Assembly: GCF_000382385.1 (NCBI RefSeq)
Contig: NZ_KB908325.1
Coordinates: 62,001 to 126,000, forward strand
Source: Segatella maculosa DSM 19339 = JCM 15638
GTDB taxonomy: Bacteria; Bacteroidota; Bacteroidia; Bacteroidales; Bacteroidaceae
Direction: 5' to 3'
Length of the DNA: 64,000 bases
Shown: positions 18,635-27,571 of the stretch, piece after piece
Position numbering within the stretch: position 1 is the stretch's first letter
Layout of the letters: each line of letters begins with the position of its first letter
Made by a program: the position numbers and the translations under genes
Notes under the pieces: model-generated
Told to the model about the DNA's origin: nothing
Seen by the model: the letters and a program-made list of their open reading frames with translations, nothing else
Databases searched by the model: none

Positions 18635-21600
18635 ATGAAAAGAAGAACAAACAAAATGGCATCTTGCCCCCAAGAAAATGTGTTCCGAGATCTCGGCCTG
18701 AAGCTGCTCGCCGGAATGATATTGGCCCTGGGTTCGCTGAATGCCATGGGACAAAACCTCAATGCAAGGGTGACCGTGAAGTGCAACACGCTTGAACAAG
18801 CCATGAACCAAATCGAGAAACAATCGGACCTTACGTTTCTCCTTGCCACAAATTCGGTGAAGCCCTCTATGACCATCAGTCTTGATTGCACCAAGCTACC
18901 CGTGAAAGATGCGCTGCAACAACTGGCAGAAAAGGCTGGAGTGACCTATTCCATAGCCAACCGGCATGTTGTTTTGAAAGACAAACCAACCGAAATCACA
19001 GTTCCTCAACCTAAGCAAATCAAGGAAAATGTGATAAAAGGTCGGGTGGTTGACAACGCAGGAGATCCCATTATCGGTGCAAACGTGTTGGAGAAAGGCA
19101 CTCAGAACGGCACCATCACCGACGCAGATGGCAACTACACGCTCCGCATAAGCCCCACCGGAACGCTTGTTGTTTCCTATATCGGCTTCAAGAACAAGGA
19201 AGTCGAGGCCTCAAAAGGCAGGCTGATCACCATGACGGAAGACACAAAGTCACTGAAAGAAGTGGTCGTCGTGGGCTATGGGGTGCAAAAGAAGGTAAAT
19301 CTTACAGGGGCTGTGAGTAGCGTAAAGCTGGAAGACGTGCTCGGAAACCGCCCGGTTTCGACCGTCAGCGAGGCTTTGCAAGGCGCGCTCCCTGGCTTGC
19401 AAGTGACAAGTACCTCAGGAGCACCGGGCGAAGGAATGTCGTTTAACATCCGTGGTGTGAACAGTATTAACGAAGGAAGCCCGTTAGTGCTGGTGGACAA
19501 CGTGGAAATGGACATCAATATGCTCGACCCCAATGACATAGAATCGGTGACAGTGCTGAAAGATGCGGCTTCGTCGGCCATCTACGGTGCCCGAGCTGCC
19601 TTCGGAGTTATTCTTGTCACGACAAAGAAAAGCAACAAGTCGGCCTTCCACATCAACTATACCGACAACTTTGCCTTTAGCAATGCAATCAATATTCCCA
19701 AGAAAGCAACTCCTTTACAAACCGTTCAGGCTTATAAAGACCAAGGATTCACGGCCTATACGACTGGACAAGACGTCGATACATGGCTGAAATTGCTTCG
19801 GGAATACGAGGCAAATCCGGCTTCCTATCCCGACGGTTATGCCGAAGTGGGCGGACTTCGTTACAGTCTAGCCCCAACCGACCTCTTTAAAGACATGATG
19901 GAAACGGGCTTCAAACAGTCGCATAACCTGTCAATGAACGGAGGAAGCAAACAGATAGCCTATCGTATCGGCCTCGGTTATGTCAACCAAGACGGCATTC
20001 TTTATAGCAACAAAGACGCTTTCAAACGCTATAATGTCTCCTCTTATCTGAGTGCAGAGATGACCACATGGCTTAAAACCGAACTGGATATCAAGTATGC
20101 TCGCTCCATTTCAAGCATGCCCTACACGACGGCAGCCTACGGTATTTGGGGAGCGGCGGTCGCTTTCCCTTCTTACTTCCCCACAGGAACACTCGACCTT
20201 GGCGGAGAAACCCTTCCCATCAACACGCCGCGTAACTTCATTTCATTGGCTGCACCGCTTCAAAAGAAGAAGAACGATGCAAGAATCTTTGGAAAAGTCA
20301 CGCTAACGCCAGTCAAAGACTTGCACATCATCGGAGAATTCACATACAACTACAAATCGATTGAGACGCAGTTGTTTGACAAGAAGTTCGAATATGCACA
20401 CGGTGCACAGTTCCGCAAGGAGCAATCCGTGTCCGACTCCAAGTATCAGCATGTACAAGACAATATCGATTACACCGCATTGAACCTTTATGCCACGTAT
20501 GCAAAGGCACTCGGAGCACACAATCTGAGTGCCACGGCAGGCTTCAATCAGGAGAGCAACGACGATACTTACAACATGGCTTATCGAACAAACATGATTA
20601 ACGAAGATCTCCCGTCGCTTTCGCAGGCCACAGGTCCTTATTATGCAACCGACCGCTTCAGTCGATACACCGTCAGAGGACTGTTCTACCGGCTGAACTA
20701 CAGTTATCGCGACAAATATCTCATCGAGGCTAACGGCCGCTACGACGGGTCTTCCAAGTTCCCCTCAAGGCATCGGTTCGGTTTCTTTCCGTCAGTCTCT
20801 GCTGGTTGGAGGCTCGGTGAAGAGCGTTTTATGGCATGGAGCAACGCATTTCTTTCCAATCTCAAACTAAGAGTCTCGTGGGGAAATATCGGTAACCAAA
20901 GTATTCAACCCTACGCTTATATTCCCGGCATGCTATCTGAACGAGCAAACTGGATTGTGGGCGAAGAAACAGCCACCACCTTGCGTGCTCCGAAACTCAT
21001 CAGCACTTCGTTCACATGGGAAAAGGTCTCAACCATAGACTTCGGTGTGGACGTAGGATTGTTCCGAAACCGTTTCAACCTAACATTCGACCTCTACAAC
21101 CGAAAGACTAAGGGCATGTTGGCTCCCGGAATGGAACTTCCCTCCGTGCTGGGAGCAGAAGCTCCACTGCAGAACACAGCCGACCTGAGTTCGAATGGCT
21201 GGGAACTCAGTGCTTCATGGATGGATAAGATTGGGAACCTGACCTATCATATCGGCTTCAATCTTTATGATTCCCGAACGAAAATTACCAAATACAACAA
21301 CGAGATAGGGCTTATCGGCGACAAGGTCTATAGAAAAGGCATGTATCTCGGTGAAATATGGGGCTACCTGACCGACCGTTTGTACACGACCGACGACTTC
21401 AAACCGGACGGAACACTCAAAGAAGGTATCGCAAAAGTAGAGGGGTATAACCCCAATCCCGGCGATATCCTTTACAAGGATTTGGACGGAAACCATGTTA
21501 TCAACCACGGAAAGCTGACAACAGACAATCCCGGAGACAGAACCATCATTGGTAATAATACTCGCCGATACCAGTTCGGCATCAACGGAGGCGTGGAATG

Positions 21601-22063
21601 GAAGAACTGGGCACTGTCTTTCATTCTCCAAGGGGTCGGCAAGCGCGACTTATGGCTCATGAACGAACTTACTTATCCTATCTACGACCGTTGGTCAACG
21701 CTTTACAGCAACCAACTCGACTATTGGACACCGACCCGCACAAGCAGTTTCTTCCCAAGAATCTACCAGAACTCCGAGGGAAACACCAAAGCAAACACAC
21801 TCGTTCAAAGCCGTTTCCTGAAGAACGGAGCTTATCTCTCTATCAGAAACATCACCCTTACGTATGCCTTTCCGAAACAATGGGTCGCAAAGGTGGGACT
21901 CTATCGGGCGAGTATCTTCTTTAGCGGCGAGAATCTCTTTACTTTCGACCATCTACCCAATGGTATCGATGCCGAAAGAGTCGTTACCGAGGATATGGGG
22001 GCAAGAGGGTTTACCTATCCTTATATGCGTCAATTCTCTTTTGGCGTGAACATAACACTATAA
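18635..22063 (+). CDS. SusC/RagA TonB-dependent transporter with STN signalling domain
   Basis: A 1142-residue outer-membrane importer for oligosaccharides. After a signal peptide comes an STN domain (NARVTVKCNTLEQAMNQIEK to about residue 115) that contacts FecR, then a carboxypeptidase-regulatory-like domain (IKGRVVDNAGDPIIGANVLE, DADGNYTLRI), the SusC plug motif (VVVGYGVQKKVNLTGAVSSV) and a long beta-barrel ending in aromatic YMRQFSFGVNITL. Length is normal for STN-bearing SusC proteins. SusD follows after 18 bp. Regulation is likely by the upstream FecR, which implies an unlinked sigma factor. The sulfatase in the same operon suggests a sulfated glycan ligand. Confidence 0.95.
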   Translation: MKRRTNKMASCPQENVFRDLGLKLLAGMILALGSLNAMGQNLNARVTVKCNTLEQAMNQIEKQSDLTFLLATNSVKPSMTISLDCTKLPVKDALQQLAEKAGVTYSIANRHVVLKDKPTEITVPQPKQIKENVIKGRVVDNAGDPIIGANVLEKGTQNGTITDADGNYTLRISPTGTLVVSYIGFKNKEVEASKGRLITMTEDTKSLKEVVVVGYGVQKKVNLTGAVSSVKLEDVLGNRPVSTVSEALQGALPGLQVTSTSGAPGEGMSFNIRGVNSINEGSPLVLVDNVEMDINMLDPNDIESVTVLKDAASSAIYGARAAFGVILVTTKKSNKSAFHINYTDNFAFSNAINIPKKATPLQTVQAYKDQGFTAYTTGQDVDTWLKLLREYEANPASYPDGYAEVGGLRYSLAPTDLFKDMMETGFKQSHNLSMNGGSKQIAYRIGLGYVNQDGILYSNKDAFKRYNVSSYLSAEMTTWLKTELDIKYARSISSMPYTTAAYGIWGAAVAFPSYFPTGTLDLGGETLPINTPRNFISLAAPLQKKKNDARIFGKVTLTPVKDLHIIGEFTYNYKSIETQLFDKKFEYAHGAQFRKEQSVSDSKYQHVQDNIDYTALNLYATYAKALGAHNLSATAGFNQESNDDTYNMAYRTNMINEDLPSLSQATGPYYATDRFSRYTVRGLFYRLNYSYRDKYLIEANGRYDGSSKFPSRHRFGFFPSVSAGWRLGEERFMAWSNAFLSNLKLRVSWGNIGNQSIQPYAYIPGMLSERANWIVGEETATTLRAPKLISTSFTWEKVSTIDFGVDVGLFRNRFNLTFDLYNRKTKGMLAPGMELPSVLGAEAPLQNTADLSSNGWELSASWMDKIGNLTYHIGFNLYDSRTKITKYNNEIGLIGDKVYRKGMYLGEIWGYLTDRLYTTDDFKPDGTLKEGIAKVEGYNPNPGDILYKDLDGNHVINHGKLTTDNPGDRTIIGNNTRRYQFGINGGVEWKNWALSFILQGVGKRDLWLMNELTYPIYDRWSTLYSNQLDYWTPTRTSSFFPRIYQNSEGNTKANTLVQSRFLKNGAYLSIRNITLTYAFPKQWVAKVGLYRASIFFSGENLFTFDHLPNGIDAERVVTEDMGARGFTYPYMRQFSFGVNITL

Positions 22064-22081
22064 CTTATAAACACAAGCACT

Positions 22082-23854
22082 ATGAAAAGAAGTCTGATAT
22101 ATTTTTGCCTTGCCATACTTGTCAGTTCATGTATGAACGATGCCTTCATGGACGTTTATCCAAAAGACCAACAGACGGAGAAGACAGCTTTCAAATCCTA
22201 TGATAACTTCAAAACCTATTCATGGGGATTGTACAATGTTTTCTTCGGGTATGCGAGTGATACCCGCCAAACCGACTCCATCTTCATCGGAGATTATGAG
22301 GCCGACAACATGATCAAAGGCCCCTATGGCAATGAAAGCAAGTGGGCTTATGGCAAAGCTAAGGCCGAGGCAGAGTCACCCGACTGGGACTATGTCTATA
22401 TCCGTAACGTGAACCTCATGCTCGACAACATAGATCAATCGTCAATGTCCGAAGCCGACAAGAAGCATTGGAGGAGTGTAGGCCTGTTCTTCCGTGCTTA
22501 CAAATACTTCCAAATGCTCTCTAAGTTCGGCGATTTGCCATGGGTAGAACACGTCATAACGGAAGCTTCGCCCGAACTTTATGCTTCCCGAAGAACTCGC
22601 GATTTGGTTGCAGGCAACCTCCTTTCCGACTTAAAGTGGGCCGAAGAGAACATCAAGCCCACAGGCGACGGCAACAACACAATTAACACGAATGTCGTGA
22701 GGGCCTTGATTTCCAGATTCTGTCTCTTTGAAGGAACATGGCGGAAGTACCATAACTTGGTCAACGCCGAAACTTATCTGAAGGAATGCGAGCGAGTGGG
22801 ACCACTCTTGATGAAAGCTTTCCCAACCATCATGCCCCACTACGACGAGGTGTTCAACTCAGAAGACCTCGCGGGCCAGCCCGGAATTATTCTCTTCAAG
22901 GCCTACGCTGCTAACCGCCTTTGCCACGGTCTTACACGAATGGTCAGAACAGCCGAGTCGAACATCGAGGCCACAAAGGATGCTGTAGACGCCTACTTAT
23001 GCAGCGACGGCCGGCCTTTCAAGGGAAACGACAAGGACGTTCACGAACAATTCCGCAACCGCGACCACAGGCTCTACCTCACCATTTGCCCACCCTACAT
23101 GGTCAACGTTTCAAACAAAACCAACTGGAGCCACACGGGGAAGCCAGAAGACCGAGAATTCATAGACCTTATGGCCGAGATTTCGGGCGAGACTTTCCAT
23201 CGCTTGCCAACGACAAACTTCAAAGGCTTTGTCTGCAGTAGGCAGCCTCACTTTAAGAACAACAATAAAGGACAGGCATGGAACGCCACGCAGATGGGCT
23301 TTTGGGTGTGGAAATATTATAACACCCACACAAACGCCATCAATGCAACGGGTGTATGCACGACCGACGCACCCCTCTTCCGCATTGAAGAGACCATGCT
23401 CGACTATGCCGAAGCAATGTTCGAGTTGGGTAAGTTCGACCAATCAGTTGCCGACAAGACTATCAACATCTTGCGTAAGCGGGCCGGTGTGGCTGCTATG
23501 AAACTCACGGAAATCACTCCCGCTTTCGACAGCCACAGAGACGCTTCCGTGGATCCGGTCTTATGGGAGATACGAAGAGAGCGCCGCGTAGAGTTCATGG
23601 GCGAAGGTCGCCGTCTTGACGACCTGCGCCGCTGGGCCAAAGGAAGCTATGTGGACAAACAACCTTTGGGTGTTTACGTTGCCGACGCAGCGGCAAACAA
23701 GGTTAAAGTTACGGGAGGACACAGCGACAACGAGGGCTACGCCTTCTACTTCAATCAACCGACAGGTTGGCAACAACACTACTATCTATATCCTCTGCCG
23801 CTGAAGCAGTTGGCCTTGAACAAGAATCTCAAGCAGAATCCCGGTTGGAAATAA
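22082..23854 (+). CDS. SusD/RagB glycan-binding lipoprotein
   Basis: A 590-residue surface lipoprotein that forms the lid on the SusC barrel and captures glycan. The N-terminus ends in a lipobox (LVSSCMND, Cys17). SusD hallmarks include YVYIRNVNLMLDNID in the TPR-like N-terminal part, FRAYKYFQMLSKFGDLPWV, and the C-terminal WEIRRERRVEFMGEGRRLDD and LYPLPLKQLALNKNLKQNPG. It lies between susC (18 bp) and the sulfatase (9 bp). Confidence 0.95.
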   Translation: MKRSLIYFCLAILVSSCMNDAFMDVYPKDQQTEKTAFKSYDNFKTYSWGLYNVFFGYASDTRQTDSIFIGDYEADNMIKGPYGNESKWAYGKAKAEAESPDWDYVYIRNVNLMLDNIDQSSMSEADKKHWRSVGLFFRAYKYFQMLSKFGDLPWVEHVITEASPELYASRRTRDLVAGNLLSDLKWAEENIKPTGDGNNTINTNVVRALISRFCLFEGTWRKYHNLVNAETYLKECERVGPLLMKAFPTIMPHYDEVFNSEDLAGQPGIILFKAYAANRLCHGLTRMVRTAESNIEATKDAVDAYLCSDGRPFKGNDKDVHEQFRNRDHRLYLTICPPYMVNVSNKTNWSHTGKPEDREFIDLMAEISGETFHRLPTTNFKGFVCSRQPHFKNNNKGQAWNATQMGFWVWKYYNTHTNAINATGVCTTDAPLFRIEETMLDYAEAMFELGKFDQSVADKTINILRKRAGVAAMKLTEITPAFDSHRDASVDPVLWEIRRERRVEFMGEGRRLDDLRRWAKGSYVDKQPLGVYVADAAANKVKVTGGHSDNEGYAFYFNQPTGWQQHYYLYPLPLKQLALNKNLKQNPGWK

Positions 23855-23863
23855 GTCACGAAG

Positions 23864-25294
23864 ATGAACCGAATTGTTTGCCTTTCCTTGCTTGGTGCCG
23901 TCATCGAGCCTTTCGGCCTCACGACGGCGCAAGCCGAGCGGCCCCGCAAGCCGCTGAATATATTGTTTGTCATGGCCGACGACCTTCGACCGGAACTCGG
24001 TTGCTACGGTGTAAAAGACATACACACGCCTTATATCGACAAATTTGCGTCTGAGGCAATGGTGTTCAGAAACGCCTATTGCAACGCTCCCGTCAGCGGA
24101 GCTTCACGTGCGAGTCTGCTCACGGGCATGTACCCTAACTATCCGAAACGCTTCACCAACTACACCTGCAAGGCCTCGGTGGATGCTCCGGAGGCAGTCC
24201 CACTTTCTGCTTGGTTGAAGCGGCATGACTATTACACGGTGTCGAACGGAAAAATCATGCACCACATCGAAGACCACGCCGCATCGTGGAGCGAGAAGCC
24301 TTGGCGCAGTCATCCCGACGGTTACGATGTCTACTGGGCCGAATACAACAAATGGGAACTGTGGCTGAACTCGGAGTCGGGCCGCCACATCAACCCGAAA
24401 ACTATGCGGGGGCCCTTTTATGAATGGGCTGATGTCCCCGACAGTGCCTACGACGACGGGCGGGTGCTCGGGAAGACCATAGAAGACCTGCGGAGACTGC
24501 GCGACAATGGAAAGCCCTTCTTTCTCGCCTGTGGTTTCTGGAAACCTCACCTTCCGTTCTGTGCACCGAAGAAGTATTGGGATCTCTATCCTGCCCTTCC
24601 GATAGCCGACAATCTGTTCCGGCCCGACGGCCTACCCGAGGAAGTGCAAAACTCAAAGGAAATCAATGCCTACGCCCTTGCCACCGCCCCCGACGACAAG
24701 GCCTTCCTCCGACTGGTAAAAACGGGCTACTACGCCTGCGTCAGCTATGTCGATGCCCTTTTCGGCGAACTTATGACAGCTTTGGAAACGCTCGGACTGA
24801 AAGACAACACGGCGGTCATCCTGCTGGGCGACCACGGGTGGGACTTAGGCGAACATGGGTTTGTAGGCAAACACAACCTTATGGACATCACAACCAGAGT
24901 GCCATTGCTCATTCGGGTGCCGGGCCTACGCGGCGGCTACACAACCTCTATTGCCGAACTGGTAGATGTATACCCGACGATATGCGACATCTGCCGGGTC
25001 CCCTGCCCTACCGGACAACTCGACGGGAAAAGTCTCTTCCCCATCTTGAAGAAAGGGGGAAAGACCACTACGAAGCGTCTGGCCTACATACAATGGCAAG
25101 GCGGAGACAATATCCTCACCCGGCGTTACAACTATGCCCGCTGGCCCGACTCGGGTCATGAAATGCTGTTCGACCATCTGTCGGATGCACCGGAGAACCA
25201 CAACCGCGCGAGCGAAGCCTCTTACAGCAGGATTAAAAAAGAACTCGAAACCGAGATGAAACGCATCAGACGTTTCGCTTTCAGGACACATTGA
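23864..25294 (+). CDS. exported S1-type sulfatase, serine-type active site
   Basis: A 476-residue formylglycine-dependent sulfatase, probably periplasmic (signal peptide up to about TTAQA). Metal ligands Asp39-Asp40 in FVMADDLRPELGC and the maturation motif S78-G-A-S-R82 with SLLTG are present; the modified residue is serine, so an anaerobic sulfatase-maturating enzyme (anSME) is required. The LRPELGCYG and HTPYIDKFA segments resemble iduronate-2-sulfatase-like enzymes, suggesting glycosaminoglycan or similar sulfated glycans, but subfamily and substrate are inferred. It is the last gene of the fecR-susC-susD locus, 9 bp after susD; no lyase or hydrolase accompanies it. Confidence 0.9.
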   Translation: MNRIVCLSLLGAVIEPFGLTTAQAERPRKPLNILFVMADDLRPELGCYGVKDIHTPYIDKFASEAMVFRNAYCNAPVSGASRASLLTGMYPNYPKRFTNYTCKASVDAPEAVPLSAWLKRHDYYTVSNGKIMHHIEDHAASWSEKPWRSHPDGYDVYWAEYNKWELWLNSESGRHINPKTMRGPFYEWADVPDSAYDDGRVLGKTIEDLRRLRDNGKPFFLACGFWKPHLPFCAPKKYWDLYPALPIADNLFRPDGLPEEVQNSKEINAYALATAPDDKAFLRLVKTGYYACVSYVDALFGELMTALETLGLKDNTAVILLGDHGWDLGEHGFVGKHNLMDITTRVPLLIRVPGLRGGYTTSIAELVDVYPTICDICRVPCPTGQLDGKSLFPILKKGGKTTTKRLAYIQWQGGDNILTRRYNYARWPDSGHEMLFDHLSDAPENHNRASEASYSRIKKELETEMKRIRRFAFRTH

Positions 25295-25342
25295 ACCATC
25301 GTTCATAAGTTCGACAGATAAAAAGGTTTGGCCATGTTTCTA

Positions 25343-25630
25343 TGGTCATCCGACGCGTCGGAAGGTAGTTTCTTTTCACATTTTTTATCTTCCGCCATGG
25401 CGGACGAACATTTCCTTTACATTTTTTATCTTCCGCCACGGCGGAAGAACGTTCTCTTTACATTTTTTACATTCCACCATGGCGGAAGAACATTTCTTTC
25501 ACATTTTTTATCTTCCGCCACGGCGGAAGAACGTTCTTTTCTTATTTTACTATTTTCCGCCATGGCGGAAGAACATTTTTTTCTGTTTTCTGTTCATCCG
25601 ACACGTCGGAAAGTCGTTTTTTTAATTTTC
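25343..25630. repeat. 41-bp period palindrome array, seven units
   Basis: Units start at 25388, 25429, 25470, 25511 and 25552 (41 bp each) with one diverged unit on either side. Inner units hold the palindrome TTCCGCCRYGGCGGAA, then GAACRTT and a T-rich ACATTTTTTA spacer. The palindrome centre alternates CATGG/CACGG and the following tetramer alternates in step, AACATT/AACGTT. The outer units have a different palindrome, TCCGACGCGTCGGA, which also occurs at 38464. The array fills the gap between sulfatase and TetR gene. Confidence 0.9.
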
Positions 25631-25639
25631 TCACAGGGT

Positions 25640-26266
25640 TCATTCATCGGCATCGATGCCCAGCAGGTTCTTCCAGCCGCCGATGCCGAAGCGCACGTAG
25701 TTGGAAATGATGCGGTCGAGTTCGGCTTCGTTGAGTCCGTCGTTGACGACGATATGCTTGATGAGCCCGGCCCAGAGTTCACAGAGAATGCGGATGAAGT
25801 GTGTCGATACGTCGGCTGTGATGTGCGGATAGCGCGCTTTCACGTGTTCGATGTAGGTACGACCGTCGTCGCAATTCATCTCCGAGAGCCGGTCGAAATA
25901 GTTCTCGAGCGAGGTTCCTGCAGTTTCAAAGAGCAGCAGCCGGAACTCCTTGCGGTAGGGAATGATGAGCGAGACCACCTGCCGGCGCATCATCTCGTAG
26001 TAGACCTCGTAGCGATAGATGTCGAGCGAGGTGTAGGTGACGTCGAGGTTCTGCGCACGATAGTCCTCAATGGCATTGAAGAGCGGGGCAAGGACGGCCT
26101 TGAGAAGCTCGTCCTTGCCTGCATAGTAGTTGTAGATGTTGCCCACGGCCACGCCCGCCCGAGTGGCGATGGTCTTCATCGACGTGTGCTTCACGCCGTG
26201 CTTGAGGAACTCGTCGCGTGCCACGCGGAGAATCTGCCTGCGTATCTCGTCTTTCTGCGTCTGCAT
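25640..26266 (-). CDS. TetR/AcrR-family transcriptional regulator
   Basis: A 208-residue repressor. An N-terminal helix-turn-helix (ILRVARDEFLKHGVKHTSMK, TIATRAGVAVGNIYNYYAGK, about residues 10-60) is followed by an all-helical ligand-binding domain. It lies 21 bp downstream of the DUF4374-like lipoprotein gene and is probably the last gene of the TonB-receptor operon, so autoregulation of that uptake system is plausible. The ligand is unknown. The short gap to the palindrome array means the array may act as its terminator. Confidence 0.85.
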   Translation of the reverse strand: MQTQKDEIRRQILRVARDEFLKHGVKHTSMKTIATRAGVAVGNIYNYYAGKDELLKAVLAPLFNAIEDYRAQNLDVTYTSLDIYRYEVYYEMMRRQVVSLIIPYRKEFRLLLFETAGTSLENYFDRLSEMNCDDGRTYIEHVKARYPHITADVSTHFIRILCELWAGLIKHIVVNDGLNEAELDRIISNYVRFGIGGWKNLLGIDADE

Positions 26267-26287
26267 AAGCTTAAAGGCCTCCCGCTT

Positions 26288-27541
26288 CTACTTTGCGAAG
26301 CTGTGGAAATAGCAGGGATTGCCGGTAACGCGCATGACAGGGCCTGCCACCTGCTTTGTTGCCGGGTCGTAGGTATAGAAACCATTGGCCTTCTTGTTGG
26401 CACTTCCGAAGACGATAAGGCCTTTGTGACGACCGATGGCGATGCCGTGCGGATTGGAAATCTCCATGCCTTTGATGACGCTCATCGTCTTTTCCTTCAG
26501 GTCGATGACGATGGGAACGTTGGTGATACTGAGGTATGGATTGGTCTTTGCATTGGGATCGAGGCCGTAGGAGTTGGCATAAGCATAGAGCTTGCCGTCG
26601 CCGGCATAGCAAACCTCGCCGAGGAATTCGGCATGCTTGGTGGAAAGGCCTGCAATCTCGGTCTTATCGAGTCGGATGCTGTAGTCGGGGTCGATATCCG
26701 TAGCGCCGTTCTTGATGCGAACGACACCTCCGTTCAGTCCCAGAATAAAGCCGAACGAGCCGATACAGTTCAGGTAGATGTCCTTCTGCTCGTCCATGAA
26801 GATGGACTGTGGGTCGATGGGACGCGTGGCGAAGCACATACCGAGCGTGGTATTGACGATATGCTTCTCCACCTTGTCGGTCTTCGTGTCTATCATGGCC
26901 AGTTCAATGTTGTTGCGTGCCGGCATGTACTGGGCATTCATCTGGTTAAGACCGACGAAGAGCTTGCCGTCGCGCACGATCATTGCTGCCGGCGACACTT
27001 TGGTTTCTGTTTGCTTGAGGTCGTTGAGGTCGATGTCGGCCAGCTTCTTCATCGTCGTGGGGTTGAATGCCATGACGATGCCCAAACCTTGCAGGCTGAC
27101 GTAGGCCTTTTCATTGTTCAGTTCGACGATGTTGCAGGCTGCGGCATTGGCCGGAAGCAGCAGTGTTCCTTTCTTTATCCACTTCCCTGCGGCATCTATC
27201 TGATAACGGTTGAGCTCGGGTTTGGTGTTTCCCATGTAGTCGGGAAGCACATAAACGTTGCCCGAAGCCGTGGCAATGGGTTTCGTTCCGAAGCCTACGG
27301 GAAGAGCATTGCTATTGTCATAGGTGCCGGGCAGCAGGTCGGTCAGTGCCTGCATGTAGGAAGCTCCGCTGTTTCCTTCAGGATTGGTGACACTTGTGGC
27401 GAAGATTACGCCCTTGAAAGTCCCCGTGCCGGGGTTCGGATTTGGCTGCGGAGCCGGTGTCGGGTCGTCGTTACTGCTGCCGCAAGCGCAGACAAGAGCC
27501 GTCATTGCAACGGCTGTAAGAATTGATTTGAAGTTTTTCAT
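26288..27541 (-). CDS. DUF4374-like beta-propeller surface lipoprotein
   Basis: A 417-residue lipoprotein (signal MKNFKSILTAVAMTALVCAC, lipobox Cys20) with a Pro-rich linker (PTPAPQPNPNPGTG) and a repetitive beta-rich body (KPIATASGNVYVLPDYMGN, KAYVSLQGLGIVMAFNPTT, NPHGIAIGRHKGLIVFGSA) like a seven-bladed propeller. It follows the TonB receptor by 30 bp on the same strand. DUF4374-type lipoproteins pair with TonB receptors; the XusB siderophore-binding protein of B. thetaiotaomicron is a possible parallel, but that comparison is from memory. Likely role: surface capture of an iron-chelate or other small ligand. Confidence 0.65.
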   Translation of the reverse strand: MKNFKSILTAVAMTALVCACGSSNDDPTPAPQPNPNPGTGTFKGVIFATSVTNPEGNSGASYMQALTDLLPGTYDNSNALPVGFGTKPIATASGNVYVLPDYMGNTKPELNRYQIDAAGKWIKKGTLLLPANAAACNIVELNNEKAYVSLQGLGIVMAFNPTTMKKLADIDLNDLKQTETKVSPAAMIVRDGKLFVGLNQMNAQYMPARNNIELAMIDTKTDKVEKHIVNTTLGMCFATRPIDPQSIFMDEQKDIYLNCIGSFGFILGLNGGVVRIKNGATDIDPDYSIRLDKTEIAGLSTKHAEFLGEVCYAGDGKLYAYANSYGLDPNAKTNPYLSITNVPIVIDLKEKTMSVIKGMEISNPHGIAIGRHKGLIVFGSANKKANGFYTYDPATKQVAGPVMRVTGNPCYFHSFAK

Positions 27542-27571
27542 TTGTTTATATGATTGAATGAATGAATAAAA

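Noticed and set aside
25343..25630. CRISPR array
   Set aside because: The T-rich spacers are near-identical between units, and the whole 41-bp unit repeats; this is a tandem repeat.
25328..27526. Long plus-strand open frame of 732 codons across the TetR and DUF4374-like genes
   Set aside because: It is the complementary strand of two clear minus-strand genes and begins in the palindrome array; its product has no domain and only mirror-type Val/Leu-rich composition.
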